Assembly (NCBI RefSeq): GCF_000819565.1
Contig: NZ_CP004393.1
Location: 661,001 to 725,000 of the forward strand
Source: Celeribacter indicus
GTDB taxonomy: Bacteria > Pseudomonadota > Alphaproteobacteria > Rhodobacterales > Rhodobacteraceae
Reading direction: 5' to 3'
Length of the DNA: 64,000 nt
A model generated the notes under the pieces. The model was not told the DNA's origin and ran no database searches. It saw nothing but the letters and a program-made list of their open reading frames with translations. Of the stretch, positions 8,958 through 17,502 are shown piece after piece. Each line of letters opens with the position of its first letter. Position 1 is the first letter of the stretch. The translations under genes were made by a program, and so were the position numbers.

Positions 8958-9533
8958 ATGGCAGAACGTGAAAACCGCCGGGACCGTCGCGACCGCGACG
9001 AAGCTCCGGAATTCGCCGATCGTCTCGTCGCGATCAACCGTGTGTCCAAAACCGTGAAGGGTGGTAAGCGCTTCGGCTTTGCGGCTCTCGTGGTCGTGGG
9101 CGATCAGAAAGGCCGCGTCGGTTTCGGCAAGGGCAAGGCGAAAGAGGTCCCCGAGGCCATTCGCAAAGCCACCGAGCAGGCGAAACGCCAGATGATCCGC
9201 GTCCCCCTCAAGGAAGGCCGCACCCTGCACCACGACATGAACGGCCGTCACGGCGCCGGTCGCGTCGTCATGCGCACGGCCCCGACCGGGACCGGGATCA
9301 TCGCCGGTGGTCCGATGCGCGCCGTGTTCGAAATGCTGGGCGTCCAGGATGTCGTCGCCAAGTCGATCGGCTCCCAGAACCCCTACAACATGATCCGTGC
9401 CACGCTCGACGGTCTCCGCAAGGAGGCCTCTCCGCGCTCCGTCGCGCAGCGTCGTGGCAAGAAAGTCGCGGACATCCTGCCCAAGCGCGAAGACGCGCCG
9501 CAGGAGAGCTCGCAAATCGCTGAGGAGGCTTGA
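8958..9533 (+). CDS. rpsE: 30S ribosomal protein S5
   Basis: S5 lines the mRNA entry site with S3 and S4 and affects decoding accuracy. The 191-residue protein has the double-stranded-RNA-binding part ([20 protein letters not shown]) and the ribosomal fold with [28 protein letters not shown] is near the ATG. Confidence 0.98.
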   Translation: MAERENRRDRRDRDEAPEFADRLVAINRVSKTVKGGKRFGFAALVVVGDQKGRVGFGKGKAKEVPEAIRKATEQAKRQMIRVPLKEGRTLHHDMNGRHGAGRVVMRTAPTGTGIIAGGPMRAVFEMLGVQDVVAKSIGSQNPYNMIRATLDGLRKEASPRSVAQRRGKKVADILPKREDAPQESSQIAEEA

Positions 9534-9536
9534 TCC

Positions 9537-9725
9537 ATGGCCAAAACCATCGTCGTGAAGCAGATCGGCTCCCCGATCCGTCGCCCGGCCATCCAGCGCC
9601 GCACCCTCGTCGGCCTCGGCCTCAACAAGATGCACAGGACGCGTGAGCTCGAGGACACTCCCTCGGTGCGCGGCATGGTCGCCTCGATCCCGCATCTCGT
9701 GGAAATCGTCGAAGAGCGCGGCTGA
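9537..9725 (+). CDS. rpmD: 50S ribosomal protein L30
   Basis: L30 is a small 23S rRNA-binding protein. The 62-residue product shows [27 protein letters not shown]. It begins 3 bases after rpsE. In most genomes rplO follows directly; here a terminator 26 bases downstream ends the transcript. Confidence 0.97.
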   Translation: MAKTIVVKQIGSPIRRPAIQRRTLVGLGLNKMHRTRELEDTPSVRGMVASIPHLVEIVEERG

Positions 9726-9751
9726 GCCGCCCTCCCGCGACAGGACCAGCG

Positions 9752-9782
9752 AACGCCCCGCCCGATCCGGCGGGGCGTTTTG
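9752..9782 (+). terminator. Rho-independent terminator after rpmD
   Basis: AACGCCCCGCC (9752-9762) pairs perfectly over 11 bp with GGCGGGGCGTT (9769-9779), followed by TTTT. This is a strong intrinsic terminator that splits the spc operon. Confidence 0.9.
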
Positions 9783-10029
9783 CATTGCGCGGACAGGGCA
9801 GGGGCGGGGCCCGGCCTGGCGCGCCTGCCGTCGGGAAAGGTCATTTCGCGGGCGAGTCCGGCGTTTAATGATGCAAGAATGACCAGTTTCAAAACTGATT
9901 GCATTTTGTGCATATCGGCTTGCTGAAAACAGGGGGATGTCAATCTTCCCGGACATCTCTACATCGGCGGTGCTCCCAGAGAGATCACAACGCACGGGGC
10001 ATCTGGCCCCGGTTACAAGGACATCCGCC
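9783..10029. promoter_or_regulatory. Control region of the DUF1127 gene with inverted repeats
   Basis: There is no gene here. The stretch 9860-9920 is markedly AT-richer than its surroundings. It holds a 14-bp palindrome, CAGTTT-CA-AAACTG (9884-9897), an ATGCAA (9871) / TTGCAT (9899) pair and TGCATTTTGTGCA just after. These look like operator half-sites; the regulator is unknown and no clear -10/-35 pair was found. Confidence 0.4.
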
Positions 10030-10245
10030 ATGGCACATATCGCCCATCCCGCCGTTTCCGGCTCTTCCCCGCTGCGCCGCCTGCGCGCCCTGTTCGACGG
10101 CCTGCGTCACGCCTACGCCCGTCACCGCGCCTACGGCCAGACCTTCCGGCAGCTCGACGCGCTCTCCGATCACGAGCTCGCCGACATCGGCGTCGCCCGG
10201 CCGGAGATCCCGTCCATCGCCCGCCGTGCCGCCGACGCCGTCTGA
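10030..10245 (+). CDS. DUF1127 domain small protein
   Basis: The 71-residue protein carries a DUF1127 motif at its C-terminus ([22 protein letters not shown], split here as [12 protein letters not shown] and [10 protein letters not shown]). Small DUF1127 proteins are abundant in alphaproteobacteria, bind RNA-related partners in some species and often respond to stress, phosphate or iron; no specific role can be assigned. The start at 10030 (MAHIAHPAV) gives a typical length, though an in-frame ATG exists at 9937. It lies alone between two terminators with the 42-codon ORF that follows. Confidence 0.75.
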   Translation: MAHIAHPAVSGSSPLRRLRALFDGLRHAYARHRAYGQTFRQLDALSDHELADIGVARPEIPSIARRAADAV

Positions 10246-10281
10246 CGCCACCGCCGCATCCCATCTTTCCGAGGTCCCGAC

Positions 10282-10410
10282 ATGCAATCCGCCGTCACCT
10301 TCCCCACCGCGATCCGCCCCGTTTCCGTGCTCCTGCTCGCCCTGAAATCCCGCTGGCAACAGGGCCCCGCCCCGAGCTGGACCGAATATCTGCGCGCCAC
10401 CCGCGGCTGA
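10282..10410 (+). CDS. Possible 42-residue small protein
   Basis: An ATG preceded by GAGGTC opens a 42-codon frame with a hydrophobic middle ([14 protein letters not shown]) and the ending [10 protein letters not shown]. It lies 36 bases behind the DUF1127 gene and ends 26 bases before a terminator, so both would share one transcript. I recognise no family. Short length makes chance possible, but the placement between an SD-like site and a terminator supports a real gene. Confidence 0.4.
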   Translation: MQSAVTFPTAIRPVSVLLLALKSRWQQGPAPSWTEYLRATRG

Positions 10411-10436
10411 TCCGCGCAGCGCACCACACGACAGGA

Positions 10437-10467
10437 AACGCCCCGCGATGCGTCGCGCGGGCGTTTT
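10437..10467 (+). terminator. Rho-independent terminator after the DUF1127 unit
   Basis: AACGCCC (10437-10443) pairs with GGGCGTT (10459-10465) and, past a bulged C, GCG pairs with CGC; TTTT follows. It closes the DUF1127/small-ORF unit. Confidence 0.8.
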
Positions 10468-10526
10468 GCGTTGGCGAAATCCGGCGGCAATGTCCGACAA
10501 GACGCGCTCCGATCGCCATGTGGTGC

Positions 10527-10555
10527 TTGATCCGCCGGGCGCGCCGGTCTATACG
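10527..10555 (+). promoter_or_regulatory. Probable sigma-70-type promoter of rplO-secY
   Basis: TTGATC (10527-10532), a 17-base spacer and TATACG (10550-10555) form a good promoter match about 95 bases before rplO. A promoter is expected here because two terminators lie upstream. Confidence 0.55.
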
Positions 10556-10649
10556 CCCCCGGTGGACAACCCTGTCCGCAAGAATCAATCACGAACGCCG
10601 TGTGTGCCCGCTCCGTCGCTGGAGGGCATTTCCGGCAAGGAGAAGCGAC

Positions 10650-11126
10650 ATGAAACTGCACGAACTGCGCGACAATGAAGGCGCTGCGAAGAAACGCACG
10701 CGCGTCGGCCGCGGCCCCGGCTCCGGCAAGGGCAAGATGGGTGGCCGTGGTATCAAGGGCCAGAAATCCCGCTCCGGCGTGGCCATCAACGGCTACGAGG
10801 GCGGCCAGATGCCGCTCTACCAGCGCCTGCCCAAGCGCGGCTTCACCAAGCCGAACGCCAAGAAATACGCCGTCGTCAACCTCGGCCTGATCGAGAAATT
10901 CGTCGAGGCCGGCAAGCTCGACGCGGGCAACGTGACCGAAGAGACCCTCGTGTCCTCCGGCCTCGTGCGCCGCAGGCTCGACGGCATCCGCGTCCTCGCC
11001 AAGGGCGACGTGAAATCGAAACTCACCATCACCGCGACCGGCGCCTCCAAGGCCGCCATCGACGCTGTCGAAAAAGCGGGCGGTTCGCTCTCCGTGGCCG
11101 CGAAGGCCGACGCGGCCGCCGAATAA
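10650..11126 (+). CDS. rplO: 50S ribosomal protein L15
   Basis: L15 binds late in large-subunit assembly. The 158-residue protein starts [20 protein letters not shown] and has the Gly-rich [19 protein letters not shown] segment. SD AAGGAGAAG precedes the ATG at 10650, which excludes the longer upstream reading. It opens the second, separately promoted part of the spc operon. Confidence 0.97.
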   Translation: MKLHELRDNEGAAKKRTRVGRGPGSGKGKMGGRGIKGQKSRSGVAINGYEGGQMPLYQRLPKRGFTKPNAKKYAVVNLGLIEKFVEAGKLDAGNVTEETLVSSGLVRRRLDGIRVLAKGDVKSKLTITATGASKAAIDAVEKAGGSLSVAAKADAAAE

Positions 11127-11174
11127 GGGTTGAGCGAAAGGGCGCAGCCCCTTAAATCAGCCTTGAGTTTTCCA

Positions 11175-11208
11175 AGCGCCGCCCCCGGAAGACCGGTCGG
11201 GCGGCGCT
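11175..11208 (+). other. Strong stem-loop between rplO and secY
   Basis: AGCGCCGCCC (11175-11184) pairs perfectly with GGGCGGCGCT (11199-11208); inside, CCGG-AAGA-CCGG adds a second stem. No T-run follows. It ends about 22 bases before the secY start. Confidence 0.55.
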
Positions 11209-11230
11209 GTCGCGAAGAAAGAGACCATTA

Positions 11231-12589
11231 ATGGCATCCGCAGCAGAACAAATGGCGGCGAACCTCGACTGGAGCACCCTCGGGAAGGCCAAGGAGCTTC
11301 GCCAGCGCATCTTTTTCACCCTCGGTCTTCTGATCGTCTACCGCCTCGGCACCTTCATCCCGGTGCCGGGCATCGACGGCAACGCCCTCCGCGACTTCAT
11401 GGAGCAGGCCGCCAACGGCATCGGCGGCATCCTGTCGATGTTCACCGGCGGCGCGCTCGGCCGCATGGGGATCTTCGCGCTCGGCATCATGCCCTATATT
11501 TCCGCGTCGATCATCGTCCAGCTGCTGACCGCCATGGTCCCTTCCCTCGAACAGCTCAAGAAAGAGGGCGAGGCGGGGCGCAAGAAGATCAACCAGTATA
11601 CCCGCTTCGGCACGGTCGCGCTCGCGCTGTTCCAGGCCTACGGTCTCGCCGCCTCGCTCGAGGCGGGCGATCTCGCCCATGATCCGGGCTGGTATTTCCG
11701 CGCGGGTGTCGTGATCACCCTCGTCGGCGGCACCATGTTCCTGATGTGGCTCGGCGAGCAGATCACCCAGCGCGGCATCGGCAACGGCATCTCGCTCATC
11801 ATCTTCGTCGGCATCGTGGCCGAGATCCCCGGCGCGCTCGCGCAGTTCTTCGCCTCCGGCCGGTCCGGCGCGATCTCCCCCGTGATCATCCTCGCCGTGG
11901 TCGTGATGATCGTCGCCGTCATCGCCTTCGTCGTCTTCATGGAACGCGCGCTGCGAAAGGTGCATATCCAGTATCCGCGCCGCCAGCAGGGCATGCGCAT
12001 CTACGACGCGCAATCCTCCCACCTGCCGATCAAGGTGAACCCCGCAGGCGTCATTCCGGCGATCTTCGCCTCCTCGCTCCTGCTCCTGCCGACGACGATC
12101 GCGACCTTCTCCGGCCAGCAGGACGTGGGTCCGGTGATGTCGACGATCCTCGCCTATTTCGGCCCCGGACAGCCGCTCTACCTTCTGTTCTTCGCGCTGA
12201 TGGTCGTGTTCTTCGCCTATTTCTACACCGCAAACGTCGCGTTCAAGACGGATGACGTGGCCAAGAACCTGAAGAACCAGAACGGCTTCATCCCCGGCAT
12301 CCGTCCGGGCAAGAAGACCGAGGAACACCTGGACTACATCGTGTCCCGGATCCTCGTGCTCGGCTCCGCCTATCTCGCCGCAGTCTGCCTTCTGCCCGAG
12401 ATCCTGCGCAGCCAGTTCGCCATTCCGTTCTATTTTGGCGGAACTTCCGTGCTGATTGTGGTATCCGTCACGATGGACACGATCCAGCAAATCCAGTCCC
12501 ACCTTCTGGCGCACCAGTATGAGGGGCTGATCGAAAAATCGCAGCTGCGCGGGAGGAAGCGCAGCAAGAGAGGGACAGCAAGACGATGA
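11231..12589 (+). CDS. secY: Preprotein translocase subunit SecY
   Basis: SecY is the inner-membrane channel of the Sec translocon, working with SecE, SecG and SecA. The 452-residue protein has about ten membrane helices and the conserved parts [15 protein letters not shown] (TM2 area), [13 protein letters not shown] and the cytosolic loop [14 protein letters not shown] needed for SecA contact. Its TGA overlaps the adk ATG by 4 bases. Confidence 0.98.
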   Translation: MASAAEQMAANLDWSTLGKAKELRQRIFFTLGLLIVYRLGTFIPVPGIDGNALRDFMEQAANGIGGILSMFTGGALGRMGIFALGIMPYISASIIVQLLTAMVPSLEQLKKEGEAGRKKINQYTRFGTVALALFQAYGLAASLEAGDLAHDPGWYFRAGVVITLVGGTMFLMWLGEQITQRGIGNGISLIIFVGIVAEIPGALAQFFASGRSGAISPVIILAVVVMIVAVIAFVVFMERALRKVHIQYPRRQQGMRIYDAQSSHLPIKVNPAGVIPAIFASSLLLLPTTIATFSGQQDVGPVMSTILAYFGPGQPLYLLFFALMVVFFAYFYTANVAFKTDDVAKNLKNQNGFIPGIRPGKKTEEHLDYIVSRILVLGSAYLAAVCLLPEILRSQFAIPFYFGGTSVLIVVSVTMDTIQQIQSHLLAHQYEGLIEKSQLRGRKRSKRGTARR

Positions 12590-13227
12590 ACATTATTCTC
12601 CTTGGCCCGCCGGGTGCGGGCAAAGGCACCCAGGCACGCCGCCTCGTCGAGGAGCGGGGCATGGTGCAGCTTTCGACCGGCGACATGCTGCGCGAAGCCC
12701 GCACCTCCGGCACCGACATGGGCAAGAAGGTCGCCGCGATCATGGATGCGGGCCAGCTCGTCACCGACGAGATCGTGATCGGCCTCATCGAGGAGAAGAT
12801 CCGCGACGGCAATGCGGCCGGGTTCATCTTCGACGGCTTCCCGCGCACGCTGGCGCAGGCCGACGCCCTCTCCGAGCTTCTGTCGCGCAACGGCGCGCAG
12901 CTCGAGGCGGTGATTGAGATGCGGGTGGACGACGAGGCGCTGGTGCAGCGCATCACCGGCCGCTTCACCTGCGGCAATTGCGGCGAGGTCTATCACGACG
13001 TCACCAAGCCGACGAAACAGCCGGGCGTGTGCGACGTCTGCGGCTCCACCGATCTGAAGCGCCGGGCGGACGACAACGAGGACAGCCTCAAGACCCGCCT
13101 GATGGAATATTACAAGAAGACCTCGCCGCTCATCGGCTATTATTATGCCAAGGGCGACCTGAAGAGCGTCGACGGCCTGCAATCGCCCGACGAGGTGGCC
13201 GGGGAGATCGCGAAAGCGCTCGCATGA
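12586..13227 (+). CDS. adk: Adenylate kinase, zinc-lid type
   Basis: It interconverts ATP + AMP and 2 ADP in the cytosol. The 213-residue enzyme has the P-loop GPPGAGKGT (7-15), the AMP-binding DGFPRT (83-88) and a long lid with four cysteines (C129, C132, C149, C152) that should bind zinc. It overlaps secY by 4 bases, the usual spc-operon placement. Confidence 0.98.
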   Translation: MNIILLGPPGAGKGTQARRLVEERGMVQLSTGDMLREARTSGTDMGKKVAAIMDAGQLVTDEIVIGLIEEKIRDGNAAGFIFDGFPRTLAQADALSELLSRNGAQLEAVIEMRVDDEALVQRITGRFTCGNCGEVYHDVTKPTKQPGVCDVCGSTDLKRRADDNEDSLKTRLMEYYKKTSPLIGYYYAKGDLKSVDGLQSPDEVAGEIAKALA

Positions 13228-13431
13228 GTGGTTATCCGCCGGAGGGCCTTGACCCTCCGGTGATTCCCCTCTATGGCAACCCATCCCCGACGGGGTAAAG
13301 GATTCGCTTACGGGTCGCACCCAGACGCAATCATCATCGCATTCAGCTGTGGCTCGCGAGGGACCCCCCGCGGGCTTCCGTTGTGAAAAAAGGTTCCGGC
13401 GTTACGGAACCGCAACGAAAGGACAAGAAAC
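13228..13431 (+). promoter_or_regulatory. Structured leader between adk and rpsM
   Basis: The 204-base gap has no gene. It holds a perfect hairpin CCGGAGGG-CCTTGA-CCCTCCGG (13239-13260), a small CCCC-GAC-GGGG stem (13285-13295) and a third hairpin, GGTTCCG-GCGTTA-CGGAACC (13392-13411), that ends 6 bases before the rpsM Shine-Dalgarno (AAAGGA, 13418-13423). The last is well placed to control rpsM translation, as a ribosomal-protein leader might. Confidence 0.45.
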
Positions 13432-13800
13432 GTGGCACGTATCGCTGGCGTGAACATCCCGACTGCAAAGCGGGTTCCCATCGCCCTCACCTATATCACC
13501 GGCATCGGCCCGTCTTCGGCCCGCAGCATCTGCGACGCCGTCGGCGTCGAGCAGACCCGCCGTGTGAACGAACTTTCCGACGCCGAAGTGCTCGCCATCC
13601 GCGAACATATCGACGCCAACTACACCGTGGAGGGTGACCTCCGCCGTGAAGTGCAGATGAACATCAAGCGTCTGATGGATCTCGGCTGCTACCGCGGCCT
13701 GCGCCACCGCCGCAACCTCCCGGTTCGCGGTCAGCGCACCCACACCAACGCCCGCACCCGCAAGGGCCCGGCGAAGCCGATCGCCGGCAAGAAGAAGTAA
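13432..13800 (+). CDS. rpsM: 30S ribosomal protein S13 (GTG start)
   Basis: S13 in the 30S head contacts P-site tRNA and bridges to L5. The 122-residue protein begins [20 protein letters not shown] after a GTG start and has the basic end [17 protein letters not shown]. It is the first gene of the alpha operon; rpsD is not part of this operon here, as is normal for alphaproteobacteria. Confidence 0.97.
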   Translation: MARIAGVNIPTAKRVPIALTYITGIGPSSARSICDAVGVEQTRRVNELSDAEVLAIREHIDANYTVEGDLRREVQMNIKRLMDLGCYRGLRHRRNLPVRGQRTHTNARTRKGPAKPIAGKKK

Positions 13801-13815
13801 GGGGAGCATTCAGAC

Positions 13816-14205
13816 ATGGCACGTGATACCCGTCGCACGAAGCGCAAGGTTTCCAAGAACATCGCCGCCGGCGTTGCTCATGTGAACTCCACCTTCAACA
13901 ACACCAAGATCCTGATCTCCGACGTGCAGGGCAACGCGATCTCCTGGTCGTCCGCCGGCACGATGGGGTTCAAGGGCTCGCGCAAATCCACGCCCTACGC
14001 CGCCCAGATGGCCGCCGAGGACGCGGGCCGCAAGGCCCAGGAACACGGTGTGAAAACCCTCGAAGTCGAAGTGCAGGGCCCCGGCTCCGGCCGCGAATCC
14101 GCGCTGCGCGCGCTTGCCGCCGTCGGCTTCAACATCACGTCGATCCGCGACGTGACCCCGATCGCGCATAACGGCTGCCGTCCGCCGAAGCGCCGCCGCG
14201 TGTGA
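13816..14205 (+). CDS. rpsK: 30S ribosomal protein S11
   Basis: S11 forms the 30S platform near the mRNA exit. The 129-residue protein contains [19 protein letters not shown] and the closing [16 protein letters not shown], both family hallmarks. It lies 15 bases after rpsM with the SD AAGGGGAG. Confidence 0.98.
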   Translation: MARDTRRTKRKVSKNIAAGVAHVNSTFNNTKILISDVQGNAISWSSAGTMGFKGSRKSTPYAAQMAAEDAGRKAQEHGVKTLEVEVQGPGSGRESALRALAAVGFNITSIRDVTPIAHNGCRPPKRRRV

Positions 14206-14226
14206 TCCGGGACACGATTTGAGGAT

Positions 14227-14247
14227 CGCGGGCCTTCCCGGCCCGCG
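14227..14247 (+). other. Hairpin between rpsK and rpoA
   Basis: CGCGGGCC (14227-14234) pairs with GGCCCGCG (14240-14247) around TTCCC. A TTTTT run occurs only 12 bases later (around 14260), too far for a standard terminator, but partial termination before rpoA is conceivable. Confidence 0.5.
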
Positions 14248-14327
14248 GTCCGTTATGCGTTTTTGAGATCCCTCGGGCGTCCCCCGTTTAAGGACATGGG
14301 CGGGAGGACAAGTATGGAGGCACCAGC

Positions 14328-15344
14328 ATGATCCACAAGAATTGGGCCGAGCTCATCAAACCGCAACAGCTTGACGTGAAACCGGGCAACGAGCCCGCGC
14401 GTCAGGCGACCCTCGTTGCCGAACCGCTCGAGCGCGGCTTCGGTCTGACGCTCGGCAACGCGCTGCGCCGCGTGCTGATGTCTTCGCTGCAAGGCGCGGC
14501 CATCACCTCCGTTCAGATCGACAACGTTCTGCACGAATTCTCGTCCATCGCGGGCGTGCGTGAGGACGTCACCGACGTGATCCTCAACCTCAAGGGCGTG
14601 TCCCTGCGCATGGAAGTCGAGGGGCCGAAGCGCCTGTCGATCTCCGCGAAGGGGCCGATGGTCGTCACCGCCGGCGACATCTCCGAGAGCGCGGGCATCG
14701 AGGTCCTGAACAAGGACCATGTGATCTGCCACCTCGACGAGGGCGCGGATCTGTTCATGGAACTGACGGTCAACACCGGCAAGGGCTATGTCTCCGCCGA
14801 CAAGAACAAGGCCGAGGACGCCCCGATCGGCCTGATCCCGATCGACGCGATCTATTCGCCGGTCAAGAAAGTGTCCTATGACGTGCAGCCGACCCGCGAG
14901 GGCCAGGTGCTCGACTACGACAAGCTGACGATGAAGATCGAGACCGACGGATCCGTCACCCCGGAAGACGCCGTGGCCTTCGCCGCGCGCATACTCCAGG
15001 ACCAGCTCGGCATCTTCGTCAATTTCGACGAGCCGGAATCGGCCGGTCGCGAGGTCGAGGACGACGGTCTCGAATTCAACCCGCTTCTGCTGAAGAAGGT
15101 GGACGAGCTCGAGCTGTCCGTGCGGTCCGCGAACTGCCTCAAGAACGACAACATCGTCTATATCGGCGATCTCATCCAGAAGACCGAGGCCGAGATGCTC
15201 CGCACCCCGAACTTCGGCCGCAAGTCGCTCAACGAGATCAAGGAAGTGCTGTCCGGCATGGGCCTGCACCTCGGCATGGATGTCGAGGAATGGCCGCCGG
15301 AAAACATCGAGGAACTGGCCAAGAAATTCGAAGACCAGTTCTGA
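14328..15344 (+). CDS. rpoA: RNA polymerase alpha subunit
   Basis: The 338-residue alpha subunit has the dimerising N-terminal domain (residues about 1-235, with [20 protein letters not shown]) and the C-terminal DNA- and activator-binding domain (about 255-325, with [20 protein letters not shown]). Start [10 protein letters not shown] is typical for the group. It lies within the alpha operon before rplQ. Confidence 0.98.
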   Translation: MIHKNWAELIKPQQLDVKPGNEPARQATLVAEPLERGFGLTLGNALRRVLMSSLQGAAITSVQIDNVLHEFSSIAGVREDVTDVILNLKGVSLRMEVEGPKRLSISAKGPMVVTAGDISESAGIEVLNKDHVICHLDEGADLFMELTVNTGKGYVSADKNKAEDAPIGLIPIDAIYSPVKKVSYDVQPTREGQVLDYDKLTMKIETDGSVTPEDAVAFAARILQDQLGIFVNFDEPESAGREVEDDGLEFNPLLLKKVDELELSVRSANCLKNDNIVYIGDLIQKTEAEMLRTPNFGRKSLNEIKEVLSGMGLHLGMDVEEWPPENIEELAKKFEDQF

Positions 15345-15356
15345 GCAGAAATCCGG

Positions 15357-15401
15357 GGGTCGGGCGCAAAGGTCGACAAAAGTCCGACAGGTTTCCGACC
15401 C
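15357..15401 (+). other. Stem-loop between rpoA and rplQ
   Basis: GGGTCGG (15357-15363) pairs with CCGACCC (15395-15401) around a 31-base loop. A further ACCGG/CCGGT pair lies downstream at about 15433-15455. The gap is 142 bases and has no gene. Confidence 0.4.
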
Positions 15402-15486
15402 TCAAATTCGGGCATTCCGCCCCAAGGAGAACCGGTGACACGCATCGCCGGTCAGACAAAGCAAAACCTGAATTAGGAGATAGAAA

Positions 15487-15915
15487 ATGCGTCACGCGAA
15501 AGGCTACCGCCGCCTCAACCGCACCCACGAACACCGCAAGGCGATGTTCGCCAACATGGCCGGCTCGCTCATCGAGCACGAGCAGATCAAGACGACCCTG
15601 CCGAAGGCCAAGGAACTCAAGCGGATCATGGACAAGCTGATCACGCTCGGCAAGCGCGGCGATCTTCACGCTCGCCGCCAGGTGGCCGCCCAGCTCAAGC
15701 AGGACAAGGACGTCGCGAAACTCTTCGAGGTGCTCGGCCCGCGCTATGCCGAACGTCAGGGCGGCTATACCCGCGTCCTGAAAGCCGGTTTCCGCTATGG
15801 CGACATGGCGCCGATGGCGATCATCGAGCTCGTCGACCGTGACCCGGCCGCCAAGGGCGCCGCCGACCGCGCCCGGCTCGAGGCCGAAGACGCGGCGATG
15901 GAAGACGAGGACTGA
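15487..15915 (+). CDS. rplQ: 50S ribosomal protein L17
   Basis: L17 lies near the tunnel exit. The 142-residue protein starts [20 protein letters not shown] and contains the [18 protein letters not shown] segment. The C-terminus ends in an acidic tail. It is the last gene of the alpha operon and is followed by a strong terminator. Confidence 0.98.
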   Translation: MRHAKGYRRLNRTHEHRKAMFANMAGSLIEHEQIKTTLPKAKELKRIMDKLITLGKRGDLHARRQVAAQLKQDKDVAKLFEVLGPRYAERQGGYTRVLKAGFRYGDMAPMAIIELVDRDPAAKGAADRARLEAEDAAMEDED

Positions 15916-15945
15916 TCTCCTCTTCCGCACCGGATCGACCGAAGC

Positions 15946-15972
15946 AGCCCCGCCCCCTCGGCGGGGCTTTTT
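15946..15972 (+). terminator. Rho-independent terminator after rplQ
   Basis: AGCCCCGCC (15946-15954) pairs with GGCGGGGCT (15960-15968), followed by TTTTC. It closes the ribosomal-protein cluster. Confidence 0.9.
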
Positions 15973-16153
15973 CGTGAGGCACGGACCCGCGCCGTGAGAA
16001 AATGATCATAAACTGCGCATTTGCGCCCCTTGCCGGAGAATGTGATCGCCGGATCGGGGAAAGAGGCTAGGCAAACCCGTCCCGTTGGTTTAGCTCTTGT
16101 TTCCATGATCAGCTTCAGGTTGTCATTCCCATTCGAGATCGAGATGTTTTTCA
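15973..16153 (+). promoter_or_regulatory. Control region of luxR
   Basis: These 181 bases hold no gene. They are AT-richer than the flanks and contain an 8-bp palindrome ATGATCAT (16002-16009) and a second TGATCA (16103-16108). I could not identify an 18-20-bp lux-box dyad or a convincing promoter. Confidence 0.3.
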
Positions 16154-16771
16154 ATGCCTGATACGACGGAACTCAATCGTTTGTTTTCTCAGCTTCGTGC
16201 CGCATCGCCGGTCGGCTATTCCGCAGGGCTTCACATTCGCTTCGCTGCGCCGCTGGTGTCCGAGTCAACATACGATCCGAAGTGGCTCGAGCATTACACG
16301 GCCAATGCCTATGCTCTGCGGGATCCGATGATCGCCTGGGGGCTCAGTACCGAAGGGCATAAAAGGTGGAGCGAGATTGCAAGAGAACTCCCCGACCCGT
16401 TCAATATCTGGAGGCAGGCCACCGAATTCGGCCTGAACTATGGAGTAGCCGTGTCCTGCGGACCGGTTCAGTCGAGGACGATCGTCGGGTGCGCCCGGTC
16501 GGATCGCGAATTCACCGATCAGGAGATCACGAAGATCGCGACTCTCGTGCGCACGCTGCATGAAATCTCTGAGCCGCAAACAGATCTGACACAGGCCCAG
16601 ATTCAGGCCCTCCGGTGCATCGCGGGCGGTGACCGTCACGCAGCAGCCGCGGCCAAGCTCGGGATCTCGGAAAGTGCGCTCAAGGCGCGCCTGGTCTCCG
16701 CCCGAGAAAGACTGATGGCCCGGACCACCTCGGAGGCCATCCAGAAAGCCAAGGAGATCAAGCTGCTATGA
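16154..16771 (+). CDS. LuxR-family quorum-sensing regulator
   Basis: The 205-residue protein has an N-terminal autoinducer-binding domain with the pattern W44...Y48...D57-P58 and a later W86/G97, and a C-terminal LuxR-type helix-turn-helix (about 144-205). It should bind an acyl-homoserine lactone made by the LuxI product 54 bases downstream. The HTH is divergent: the conserved REXE stretch reads AQIQ (148-151) and the recognition helix reads SALKAR where TVxxH is usual. DNA binding or target choice may therefore differ from TraR/LuxR. No strong SD is seen before the ATG, so low translation is possible. Confidence 0.85.
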   Translation: MPDTTELNRLFSQLRAASPVGYSAGLHIRFAAPLVSESTYDPKWLEHYTANAYALRDPMIAWGLSTEGHKRWSEIARELPDPFNIWRQATEFGLNYGVAVSCGPVQSRTIVGCARSDREFTDQEITKIATLVRTLHEISEPQTDLTQAQIQALRCIAGGDRHAAAAAKLGISESALKARLVSARERLMARTTSEAIQKAKEIKLL

Positions 16772-16825
16772 CGGTAGCCGCTCCCGCGTTGCGTTGAAGA
16801 TGTCAACCAACACTGGAGATCTACC

Positions 16826-17413
16826 ATGCAAACCACGACGCTTTCCTTTGCCAACCTGCACAATTACGGCGATCTTTTTGCGAATATGCTCCGCGCGCGG
16901 CATGAAACCTTCATCCAGCACGCGAAATGGGATCTGCCGCAGGCCGACGGCATGGAATACGACCAGTACGATACGCCCGCGTCCCGCTGGATCGCGGTGC
17001 ATGACTTCGGCGACGTCCTGGCTGGAATCCGCTTGACCCCGACCACCACCAAATGTGGCATCTACTCCTACATGATCCGCGACGCGCAGCGCGGGCTGCT
17101 CGAGAGCATTCCCACCGACCTGCTCTTCGAGGAGGCGCCGGTCGCGCCGCATGTCTGGGAATCGAGCCGCATTTTCGTCTCTCCCCGCGTGCCCGCGAAA
17201 CAGCGGCTCAAGGTGCAGATGGGCCTCATCGGGGAAATGACGAACACCGCACGGGAACTCGGCGCGACCTCGGTCATCTGCCTCATCCCGGAGCACGGCG
17301 ACCGCTGGGGCCGCCGCGTCGGGCTCGACATCGACCGGATCGGGCCGGTGATGGATATCGGCGGCGCGCGCAACGCCTGCATGCGCATCAACCTGATCAA
17401 CAAGCTGCACTGA
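16826..17413 (+). CDS. Acyl-homoserine-lactone synthase (LuxI family)
   Basis: The enzyme makes N-acyl-homoserine lactone from S-adenosylmethionine and acyl-ACP (or acyl-CoA). The 195-residue protein shows the family's invariant set: R25, F29, W35, the acidic D46/D49, R69 and the E112-S-S-R115 motif. SD CTGGAG lies 7 bases before the ATG. It follows luxR in the same direction, so both can be co-expressed. The acyl chain cannot be predicted from sequence. Confidence 0.93.
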   Translation: MQTTTLSFANLHNYGDLFANMLRARHETFIQHAKWDLPQADGMEYDQYDTPASRWIAVHDFGDVLAGIRLTPTTTKCGIYSYMIRDAQRGLLESIPTDLLFEEAPVAPHVWESSRIFVSPRVPAKQRLKVQMGLIGEMTNTARELGATSVICLIPEHGDRWGRRVGLDIDRIGPVMDIGGARNACMRINLINKLH

Positions 17414-17502
17414 CCCCTTGCGCTCCGGACCGGGGCCGAAACGTGCCATTTCGGCCCCGAGACCCCTTTCCCGCCCGGCTCGGGCGGCGTAACCTCGCGG
17501 CC

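Noticed and set aside
15973..16825. lux box near luxR or luxI
   Set aside because: Only short palindromes (ATGATCAT, TGATCA) were seen, not an 18-20-bp dyad at a promoter.
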